The position numbers and the translations under genes are program-made. The notes beneath the pieces are model-generated. The model was given only the letters and a program-made list of their open reading frames with translations, ran no database searches and was not told the DNA's origin. Of a stretch of DNA of 33,360 bases, positions 27,136 to 33,360 are shown piece by piece. Every line of letters starts with the position of its first letter. The stretch's first letter is position 1. The DNA is from an uncultured Mesonia sp. (GTDB taxonomy: Bacteria > Bacteroidota > Bacteroidia > Flavobacteriales > Flavobacteriaceae), in contig CATQIB010000010.1 of assembly GCA_958296185.1 (NCBI GenBank), forward strand, positions 81,863 through 115,222, in the 5' to 3' direction.

Positions 27136-27504
27136 TTGTCATGTCGAGTTTCGCATTTTTGGTGGTAAACCAAAAATGTGAAGTATCGAGACACAGTCGA
27201 AAAGTAGCGAATACTTTTATAGTTCCCATTATTAGAAACTACTAATCGAAAACTAAAAGTAGCCATTTCTTAACGCTCTACTTTTTTCCATTGCCTAAAA
27301 AAGTAGCAAAAAAGTCTAGGCTTACGAAACTAGCGCTAAATTGTAGGTTTGCAAGCTAAATTTTAGGAACTCACCCGATTTCCAATCGGTCTCAAACAGC
27401 CTAAAATTTTCAACGCTTACTGCACTGCCAATTTTACGCCCTATTTTCGATAGGCCGGGTTTAAATGGTATTTCTATTTGTTTTTTTTAGAAGAAAACCA
27501 CGCC
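27136..27504 (+). repeat. Repeat unit R2
   Basis: 369 bases, directly after R1 and nearly identical by eye. Differences fall mainly in loops: the CTACTTTTTT hairpin has loop CCATTGCCTA instead of CCATCGCCGA. The head stem is TTCGCATTTTTGG/CCAAAAATGTGAA. The tail diverges after the CCTAT/ATAGG hairpin. Confidence 0.85.
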
Positions 27505-27696
27505 TTGTCACACTGAGTGCGGGTTTTTGACGTTAGGCAAAAACTCTTGTATCGAGGTAAAGTCGAAAAGTAGCAAGTACTTTTATAGTTTCCATTAAAC
27601 CACTTCTCGATACAACGCAGCAAGTCCAACTACGGCATTAAAAATGCCTGTTGGCTAAGCTGGCCCACCCGAAGTGACAGGCGTTTAAAACCTACC
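27505..27696 (+). repeat. Repeat unit S1
   Basis: 192 bases. The head begins TTGTCACACTGAG with hairpin GTTTTTG/CAAAAAC. The S body has TTGTATCGAG pairing with CTCGATACAA, and a nested core GCAGC-CCAAC-GGCAT / ATGCC-GTTGG-GCTG(g)C. The outer ends TGTCAC...GTGACA close the unit. The third core stem is damaged by one base here. Confidence 0.8.
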
Positions 27697-27885
27697 TTGT
27701 CATGTCGAGTGCGAATTTATGGCGAAAGCCATAAAAGCGTGTATCGAGACACGGTCGAAAAGTAATGAATACTTTTATAGTTTCAATTCATTCACTTCTC
27801 GATACAACCCAGCGAGTCCAACTACGGCATAAATGCCTGTTGGCTAAGCTGCGCCACTCGAAGTGACAGGCGTTTAATACCTGCC
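27697..27885 (+). repeat. Repeat unit S2
   Basis: 189 bases. The head begins TTGTCATGTCGAG with a different hairpin, TTTATGGC-gaaa-GCCATAAA. The S core again nests CAGC, CCAAC, GGCAT with their complements, and the unit ends in CTCGAAGTGACAGG. Confidence 0.8.
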
Positions 27886-28250
27886 TTGTCATGTCGAGTG
27901 CGATTTTATGGCGAGAGCCATAAATACGTGTATCGAGACACAGTGGAAAAGTAGCGAATACTTTTATAGTTTCCATTATAATAAACTACTAATCGAAAAC
28001 TAAAAGTACCCATTTCTTAACGCTCTACTTTTTCCCATCGCCGAAAAAAGTAGCAAAAAAGTCTAGGCTGACGAAACTAAGGCTAAATTGTATGTTTGTA
28101 AGCTAAATTTTAGGAACTCACCCGATTTCCAATCGGTCTCAAACAGCCTAAAATTTTCAACGCTTACTGCACTGCCAATTTTACGCCCTATTTTCGATAG
28201 GCCGTTTTAAAATGGTATGCCTATTTATTCTTTTATAAAATAGCCACGCT
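27886..28250 (+). repeat. Repeat unit R3
   Basis: 365 bases. An R body almost identical to R1, but the head hairpin is of the S2 kind (TTTATGGC-gaga-GCCATAAA). Head and body therefore assort separately. The CTACTTTTTT stem has one T-to-C change. Confidence 0.85.
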
Positions 28251-28620
28251 TTGTCATGTCAAGTTTCGGATTTTCGGGCGATAGAACAAAAATGTGAAGT
28301 ATCGAGACACAGTGGAAAAGTAGCGAATACTTTTATAGTTTCCATTATAATAAACTACTAATCGAAAACTAAAAGTACCCATTTCTTAACGCTCTACTTT
28401 TTTCCATCGCCGAAAAAAGTAGCAAAAAAGTCTAGGCTTACGAAACTAAGGCTAAATTGTATGTTTGTAAGCTAAATTTTAGGAACTCACCCGATTTCCA
28501 ATCGGTCTCAAACAGCCTAAAATTTTTAACGCTTACTGCACTGCCAATTTTACGCGCTATTTTCGATAGGCCGGATTTAAAATGGTATGTCTATTTGTTC
28601 TTTTATAAAATAGCCACGCC
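28251..28620 (+). repeat. Repeat unit R4
   Basis: 370 bases, directly after R3. R body with the same inverted repeats. The head begins TTGTCATGTCAAG, and its stem (TTCGGATTTTCG against CAAAAATGTGAA) is partly mismatched, the weakest head of the array. Confidence 0.85.
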
Positions 28621-29076
28621 TTGTCATGTCGAGTTTCGGATTTTTGGTGGTAAACCAAAAATGCGAAGTATCGAGACACGGTCGAAAAGTAGCGAGTTTA
28701 TATCCGCTTTCATAACCTGCTTTCTTACAATTCATCAATCTTGCTATGTCCTAATTTTCATTTTCTTTACTTGTATAAAGAAAACGAAACAAAAGAAAGT
28801 ACACTTTTTCTGAGGTATTTTTCAGGCAAGCTGAAAACCACTTGTATTTTGCTAAATTGGCTCCAAGGCTTCGCCAATTTTTCACGCAAAACACAAGTTA
28901 TACTGAAGAAAAAGATTGCAAAGCCCTGCTTTGAATCGCTATTTGAATTGGGCTGCTGGATATTGTTATTGCTATATCCACGTATATCTAAAAAGCACTG
29001 CCAATTTTACGCGCTATTTTCGATAGGCCGGGTTTTAATTATGACTCAACGTATGATTTTTTTAAGTAACCTCGCC
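28621..29076 (+). repeat. Repeat unit G2 with a trailing fragment of R
   Basis: The head stem TTCGGATTTTTGG/CCAAAAATGCGAA is good. The G body runs from 28739: CTTTTTCT 28804-28811 with AGAAAAAG 28907-28914, TTTTCAG/CTGAAAA, CTTGTATTTTGC 28841-28852 with GCAAAACACAAG 28886-28897, and AAATTGGC 28854-28861 with GCCAATTT 28873-28880. At about 28995-29031 the 3' end of an R unit (GCACTGCCAATTTTACGCG, then the CTAT/ATAG hairpin) follows, a chimeric junction. Confidence 0.8.
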
Positions 29077-29252
29077 TTGTCACACCGAGTGGGGGTTTTT
29101 GACGATAGGCAAAAACTCTTGTATCGAAGTGCAGTCGAAAAGTAGCGAATACTTTTTTAGTTTCCATTAAACCACTTCTCGATACAACGCAGCAAGTCCA
29201 ACTACGGCATTAAAAATGCCTGTTGGCTAGGCCGCGCCACTCGAAGTGACAG
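29077..29252 (+). repeat. Repeat unit S3
   Basis: 176 bases. Head TTGTCACACCGAG with the GTTTTTG/CAAAAAC hairpin as in S1, then the S core. Beyond it a GGGACTCCCGAAAGGTCGC stretch resembles the insert inside G1 (GGGACTCCCTAAGGGTCGC), so a second, smaller repeat family is interspersed. Confidence 0.8.
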
Positions 29253-29407
29253 CCACCAGAAAAATTGGGACTCCCGAAAGGTCGCACTAATTCGGTTTAA
29301 AACCACGCCTTGTCAGTTCAGGTTTCTGTTTTTCAAAACTATAGCACAAAAAATATTAGTACCCCTAAGCTTGGTTAGTTAGAAGTATAATAATCAAGAC
29401 AAAATCC

Positions 29408-29415
29408 TACCTTTG
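29408..29415 (+). promoter_or_regulatory. Candidate -7 box directly before the FAD oxidoreductase start
   Basis: TACCTTTG matches TAnnTTTG and ends four bases before the ATG at 29420, predicting a leaderless or near-leaderless transcript, as for the Wza-like gene. No -33 box at normal spacing. Confidence 0.5.
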
Positions 29416-29419
29416 CCTT

Positions 29420-30478
29420 ATGAAAAAAGTAAACTACCTCATAGTAGGCTACGGTCTGGCAGGTTTTGCCGTACATCAAGCGCTTAAAGAAGCAAAGCGG
29501 TCGTTTCATGTAATCGATGCGGCTAAAAATCCGGCTTCGCTGGTGGCAGGCGGACTTGTAAATCCGATTGTACTAAAGAAATTCAATATGAGTTGGAAAG
29601 GGGAGTATTGGTACCAAAAAGCAATGCATACCTACCAGTCTTTTGAACCAAATCCGTTTACTCCCATGCCGTTCTTGAGGCCTTTTAAAAATAAACAAGA
29701 GCAAAACGATTGGTTTATGGCCTGTGAACGCCCAAAAGCCAAAGCTTTTCTATCTAGTGAGCTGGTCAAAACACTGCCTGGCGCACTACAAGCCGAACAT
29801 CAAGCGGGGCAGACGCAAAACACGGGCTTGCTGAATATCGCCCAGCTGCTCCAAAATCAAAAAAACCAATTGCAACAAAAAGATGCCTATACTGCTGCCA
29901 GCTTCGATTACCAGCAGCTGGAAATCCGCGAAGACGGAGTGCAATATGCTGATATAAAAGCCGATAAACTGGTGTTTTGTGAAGGGGCACAAATCAAAAA
30001 CAATCCCTACTTTAAAGATCTACCTATTGTACCCAATAAAGGCGAGTATCTGATTATCCATTCTCCGCAATTGCAACTGGAGCAAGTGGTAAAGGCGGGT
30101 TATTTTATCATTCCCTTAGGCGATGATCGCTATAAAGTGGGGGCTACTTATGCGCGTGAATTTGAAGATGAGCAACCCAGCGCATCCGCAAAAAGCGAAA
30201 TCATTCAAAAGCTAAAGCAAATTGTAAACTGCGATTTTGAGGTAGTCGATCAGGTTGCCGGTGTGCGGCCTACATTGGGCGATCGTAAACCGGTTATGGG
30301 CAGGCACCATGAACACGAGCAGTTATATGTGCTCAACGGTTTTGGTAGCCGTGGAATTTTGTACGCACCCGAAATGGGCCGCATGCTGGTAGCTTATAGC
30401 GAAAACAAAGTCCACTGCCTAGCGAATTGGCTATTGAGCGTTTTTATGCTTCTCGACAGCCTTAGGGTCATAGCTTAA
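29420..30478 (+). CDS. FAD-dependent oxidoreductase (DAO family), C-terminus frameshifted as read
   Basis: A 352-residue flavoprotein as read. The dinucleotide-binding motif is GYGLAG (Gly10, Gly12, Gly15), with ASLVAGGLVNPIVLKK near 49. The C-terminal FAD-contact region has VAGVRPTLGDRKPVMG and LNGFGSRGILYAPEMG. It resembles glycine/D-amino-acid oxidases, but the substrate is unknown. The last 21 residues (HCLANWLLSVF...) look out of frame. Adding one C to the CC at 30412-30413 gives VPLPSELAIERFYASRQP and a TAG at 30463-30465, a 348-residue protein with a family-like end. That would also place its stop two bases from the convergent DUF983 gene's end instead of overlapping it. It is separated from gldN only by the repeat array. 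Confidence 0.88.
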   Translation: MKKVNYLIVGYGLAGFAVHQALKEAKRSFHVIDAAKNPASLVAGGLVNPIVLKKFNMSWKGEYWYQKAMHTYQSFEPNPFTPMPFLRPFKNKQEQNDWFMACERPKAKAFLSSELVKTLPGALQAEHQAGQTQNTGLLNIAQLLQNQKNQLQQKDAYTAASFDYQQLEIREDGVQYADIKADKLVFCEGAQIKNNPYFKDLPIVPNKGEYLIIHSPQLQLEQVVKAGYFIIPLGDDRYKVGATYAREFEDEQPSASAKSEIIQKLKQIVNCDFEVVDQVAGVRPTLGDRKPVMGRHHEHEQLYVLNGFGSRGILYAPEMGRMLVAYSENKVHCLANWLLSVFMLLDSLRVIA

Positions 30479-30836
30479 AAAGAAATTGATCCAAATATTG
30501 CGGGACCAACGCATGATAATGTCGTGCGATCAAGACAATTAGCGTACCTATAATCACGTAAAAACTGGTCATCAGGCTGCTGCCGATAAACACATAGCTA
30601 ATGATAAAAGCAGCTACCGAAAAGGCAACCCCCAAAGCATAACTCACATACATAGCGCCATAAAAAAACGAAGGCTCAATTTTGTACTTGGTTCCGCAGT
30701 GCCCACAATGCTCCTGCATTTCAAAAACCTTGTTTAAATGATAGGGGTTACTATCTTTATACATGCTTTCTTCTTGACACACCGGGCAGGTACCCGTGAA
30801 TATGCTGTACAACTTCGATCCTTTTAGAAATTTCAT
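30468..30836 (-). CDS. DUF983 family zinc-ribbon membrane protein
   Basis: A 122-residue protein starting at the ATG at 30834-30836. A farther in-frame ATG at 30878 would add 14 residues but overlaps a TAATTTTG -7 box, so the shorter start is preferred. Two cysteine pairs, CPVC (17, 20) and CGHC (44, 47), would bind one metal ion, followed by EPSFFYGAMYVSYALGV and two membrane helices (about 59-84 and 90-106). This is the DUF983 pattern; function unknown. The stop faces the FAD oxidoreductase (convergent), and its upstream region is shared with the divergent ABC-F gene. Confidence 0.88.
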   Translation of the reverse strand: MKFLKGSKLYSIFTGTCPVCQEESMYKDSNPYHLNKVFEMQEHCGHCGTKYKIEPSFFYGAMYVSYALGVAFSVAAFIISYVFIGSSLMTSFYVIIGTLIVLIARHYHALVPQYLDQFLFKL

Positions 30837-30856
30837 AGCTTTCTTTTTTTGCACTA

Positions 30857-30864
30857 CAAAATTA
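30857..30864 (-). promoter_or_regulatory. Candidate DUF983 promoter -7 box
   Basis: On the minus strand TAATTTTG, an exact TAnnTTTG match, ends 20 bases before the preferred ATG. On the plus strand CATCTTTG (30867-30874), one mismatch from consensus, could serve the divergent ABC-F gene, so the two promoters nearly overlap. Confidence 0.5.
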
Positions 30865-30903
30865 GTCATCTTTGCCATAATTAAGGTTACAAAGGTTACA
30901 CAA

Positions 30904-32826
30904 ATGCTAAATATTCATCAATTAAGTGTCAGTTTTCAGGGGGAATACCTATTTGAGTCCATTTCCTATCGTTTAAATGCCGGCGACCGCGTGGGTTAGT
31001 CGGTAAAAACGGAGCCGGAAAATCGACCATGCTCAAAGTCTTAGCGGGCGATTTAGAACCCAGTGAGGGCCAACTGGCTAAAACCAAAGATTTACAAATC
31101 GGTTTTTTGCGACAGGATATAGATTTTGAAGCCGGCCGCAGTGTACTCGAAGAGGCCTACCAGGCCTTTACTAAAATCAAAGCCCTAGAGCGCCAACAGG
31201 AAGAAATTAACCACCAATTGGCTACACGCACCGATTATGAGAGCGAAGAATATCACGAGTTAATGGTGGCGGTGAACGACGTGCAACAACAATACGAAAT
31301 GCTAGGCGGTTACAATTACCAAGGCGATACCGAAAGGGTGTTGCAGGGTCTTGGCTTTAGCCGAAGCGATTTTGATAAACCAACCGAAAGCTTTAGTGGG
31401 GGTTGGCGTATGCGTATAGAACTGGCTAAATTGCTGTTGCAGAACAACGATGTGTTGCTATTGGATGAGCCGACCAACCACTTGGATATCGAAAGTATAT
31501 TGTGGTTAGAAGACTTTTTAAAAACCACCAGCGGTTGCGTGGTGATTGTTTCACACGATAAGATGTTCTTAGATAATGTGACCAACCGTACCATCGAAAT
31601 CAGTTTAGGCAGTATCTACGATTACAACAAGCCTTACACCCAATACCTTAAGCTACGTGCCGAGCGCAAAGAGCAGCAGTTGGCAGCGCAAAAAAATCAG
31701 CAAAAGGAAATCGAGCAAACCGAGAAACTAATCGAAAAGTTTAGGGCCAAAGCCTCCAAAGCTTCTATGGCGCAATCGCTTATCAAGAAGCTCGATAAAT
31801 CGATCGGATTGAAGTAGATCAAGACGACCATAGTGTGATGAACCTGCAGTTTCCGGTATCGGTAAACCCGGGTAAAATCATTTAGAAGCCAAGCAATTGG
31901 GCAAGTCTTATGGCGATAATCAGGTTTTTAAAGACTTCTCGATGATTGTAGAGCGCAATAGCAAAACGGCTTTTGTAGGTCAAAACGGTCAGGGGAAATC
32001 GACCCTAGCCAAAATTATTGTAGGAGAAATCGATTATGAGGGCGAACTCAAACTGGGGCACAATGTGCAAATCGGTTACTTTGCCCAGAACCAAGCCGAA
32101 TACCTAGATGGTGATATTAGCGTACACCAAACTATGATCGATGCGGCCAACGAGAAAAACCGCACCCGGGTACGCGATATTCTGGGAGCTTTTTTGTTTC
32201 GTGGCGATGATATTGAGAAAAAGGTAAAGGTACTATCGGGTGGAGAGCGTAACCGTTTGGCTTTAGCCAAAATGTTGTTGCAACCGCTCAATGTGCTGGT
32301 AATGGATGAGCCGACCAACCACTTGGATATCCAATCGAAGCAGGTGCTTAAAGAAGCGCTGATTCAATTTGAAGGTACGCTGATTGTGATTTCGCACGAT
32401 AGGGATTTCTTGCAAGGACTCACCCAGCGGGTATTGGAATTTAAAGACCACCAGATCAAAGAATATTTGGGCGATATAGACGATTATTTGGCCGAACGTA
32501 AGGTAGAAAACCTTCGTGAGGTAGAAAAGAAAACTCAGCCCGAGAAAAAATCCGCGCAAGCGGTAGCCTCAAAAGAAAAATTAAGCTATGCCGAGCAGAA
32601 GCAATTAAAGTCTTTGCAAAACAAATTGAGCAACCTCGAATCTAAGATCAACCAATTGGAGCGGGAGATCAAAGAAGACGATGTGGCTTTGGCAACCGAC
32701 TACGACCAGACCGTTGCAGATACGCAGTTTTTTGATCGGTATGAGAAAAAGAAAAAACGCTTGCAAGCTTTGATGAACGATTGGGAAGCGGTGCAACTGG
32801 AAATAGACGAAAAACAAGGCGAATAA
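30904..32826 (+). pseudogene. ABC-F family ATPase broken by three single-base losses
   Basis: Restoring one base at each of three places gives a 641-residue ABC-F protein with two nucleotide-binding domains and a coiled-coil C-terminus, normal for the family. Site 1 is 30996-30998 (GGT TAG for GGT TTA), inside the first Walker A GKNGAGKST. Site 2 is the AAA at 31797-31799, in the inter-domain linker. Site 3 is the TTT at 31881-31883, just before the second domain. Both ATPase cores otherwise look intact: SFSGGW and LLLDEPTNHLD in the first, GQNGQGKST, LSGGE and VMDEPTNHLD in the second. ABC-F proteins act on ribosomes (EttA/Uup type) rather than in transport. As written no functional product is possible. 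All three losses can be placed next to short homopolymers, so consensus error is likely. Confidence 0.85.
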
Positions 32827-32836
32827 CACCTGAATT

Positions 32837-33016
32837 ATGGAAGAACATTTTTTTCAATGTCCGTATTGTTGGGAAGAAATCAGTATGTTGGTAGACCCTT
32901 CACAGAGTCAGACTTATATTGAAGATTGTGAGATCTGCTGCAATCCTATTGAATTATCGGTTAGCTGTGAAAATCAGCAGGTGGTGCAACTCAACGCCCG
33001 TAGTATCGAGCAATAA
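32837..33016 (+). CDS. CPXCG-motif cysteine-rich small protein
   Basis: A 59-residue protein, MEEHFFQCPYCWEEISM at its start, with CPYC (Cys8, Cys11), a second group CEICC (31, 34, 35) and Cys44. This is the pattern of the CPXCG-motif family of small zinc-ribbon proteins, whose function is not established. It starts 11 bases after the ABC-F stop in the same direction and is probably cotranscribed. The frame is intact. Confidence 0.88.
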   Translation: MEEHFFQCPYCWEEISMLVDPSQSQTYIEDCEICCNPIELSVSCENQQVVQLNARSIEQ

Positions 33017-33049
33017 AAAGGGATGCCAATAGCGAAACTATCAGCATCC
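33017..33049. terminator. Hairpin between convergent genes
   Basis: GGATGC (33021-33026) pairs with GCATCC (33044-33049), and ATAG/CTAT pair inside around a CGAAA loop. On the minus strand CTTTTT follows the stem, ending the DUF1328-type gene; on the plus strand the T run is weak. Confidence 0.7.
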
Positions 33050-33060
33050 GATATGATTTA

Positions 33061-33222
33061 TTATTTACGCAATAGGCGCATCACCAGCGAGATTACTAGC
33101 AGTACAATAAAGATATAAAAAATAATCTGGGCAATATCAGCAGCTCCTTCGGCAATGCCTCCAAAACCTAGAACAGCCGCAACTAAGGCGATAATTAAAA
33201 AAATAACAATCCAACGTATCAT
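33061..33222 (-). CDS. DUF1328-type small membrane protein
   Basis: A 53-residue, almost wholly hydrophobic protein with two membrane helices: [20 protein letters not shown] and, after [12 protein letters not shown], a second one ending VMRLLRK. The glycine-rich LGFGGIA turn is the signature of the DUF1328/YtjA family, often stress-induced inner-membrane proteins of unknown function. It is convergent with the CPXCG gene and shares the terminator hairpin. The 138 bases between its start and the window end show no further gene and no clear consensus promoter. Confidence 0.88.
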   Translation of the reverse strand: MIRWIVIFLIIALVAAVLGFGGIAEGAADIAQIIFYIFIVLLVISLVMRLLRK

Positions 33223-33360
33223 AATATTTAGTTTTTTAGTGTGTTAATTGATTTACAGATTAAAAAAATTTGACGTCATTGCTTTAATCTTTGACTAAAG
33301 TACAAATACAATACCTGCGTTATTCTTAATAAATTCTTATTTAAGCTGCATTTAACAAAA

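Larger units (their letters stand above)
26301..29252 (+). repeat. Modular tandem repeat array, nine head-to-tail units of three types
   Basis: The 3.2 kb between gldN and the FAD oxidoreductase gene has no supportable gene. It is filled by nine units, all in one orientation. Each begins near TTGTCA(tgtcGAG), then a variable hairpin, then GTATCGAGACACAGTCGA and AAAGTAGCGA. After this shared head, bodies differ: R units of 365-370 bases, S units of 176-192 bases, G units of about 460 bases. Order is G-R-R-S-S-R-R-G-S. A tenth truncated head (ACCACGCCTTGTCA) lies at 29302-29315. The bodies are dense in inverted repeats. No transposase, target duplication or protein frame conserved between copies is seen. 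It could be REP/MITE-like non-autonomous elements that multiplied in tandem, or a family of structured RNAs. Confidence 0.9.

Noticed and set aside
28457..28813. A 118-codon plus-strand open frame across R4/G2
   Set aside because: It crosses the boundary of two repeat units, the matching frame in R1 stops earlier, and the composition is that of translated inverted repeats. Not a gene.
28741..29145. A 134-codon open frame in G2
   Set aside because: The frame is not preserved in G1, where insertions disrupt it, and it runs through hairpin arms and an R fragment.
26301..29252. CRISPR array
   Set aside because: Units are 176-466 bases, bodies are themselves repeated rather than unique spacers, and no cas gene is present.
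26301..29252. Insertion sequences or a transposon with its transposase
   Set aside because: No transposase-like frame or terminal inverted repeats bounding a gene were found; only non-autonomous repeats are supportable.
30997..30999. Programmed frameshift in the ABC-F gene
   Set aside because: No slippery heptamer or downstream pseudoknot was noticed, and two further breaks occur in the same gene; random single-base losses explain all three better.

Overview
The window is a chromosomal stretch from a member of the Bacteroidota, most likely Flavobacteriales. The evidence is the contiguous gldK-gldL-gldM-gldN locus (type IX secretion/gliding motor), the TAnnTTTG-type promoter -7 boxes, a DnaE with an N-terminal proofreading exonuclease, a TopA without cysteines, and the order miaB / sigma-54 activator / lptE / TPR protein / secG / groES / groEL. 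No plasmid, phage or transposase gene is visible. The species cannot be named from sequence alone.

Layout. Positions 1-5.0 kb, minus strand: the first codons of an unknown gene, trxA (thioredoxin) and dnaE (replicative polymerase alpha with fused exonuclease). 5.2-10.5 kb: a divergent cell-surface polysaccharide module, with a membrane-bound CapD/WbpM-like nucleotide-sugar dehydratase on minus, and a Wza-like outer-membrane export lipoprotein plus a Wzc-like tyrosine autokinase on plus. 10.5-17.5 kb, minus strand: the groES-groEL chaperonin operon, and an operon running miaB -> sigma-54 activator -> lptE -> TPR protein -> secG. 17.8-21.4 kb, plus: topA followed by a ureohydrolase-fold gene that has lost metal ligands and carries a frameshift. 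21.6-26.2 kb, plus: gldKLMN, closed by a strong terminator.

26.3-29.3 kb is the most unusual part. It is a 3-kb gene-free array of nine head-to-tail repeat units. All share a 5' 'head' hairpin and carry one of three different structured bodies (called G, R and S here), in the order G-R-R-S-S-R-R-G-S. The head hairpin changes sequence between units while generally keeping complementarity. I know of no named element that matches it.

29.4-33.3 kb: an FAD-dependent oxidoreductase (plus) convergent with a DUF983 membrane protein (minus), a divergent ABC-F ATPase with three frame breaks, a CPXCG cysteine-rich mini-protein, and a convergent DUF1328-type small membrane protein.

At least five single-base losses, most explainable at short homopolymers, break frames in the ureohydrolase-like gene, the oxidoreductase C-terminus and the ABC-F gene. 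They may be consensus errors or real mutations; each is listed with its position.
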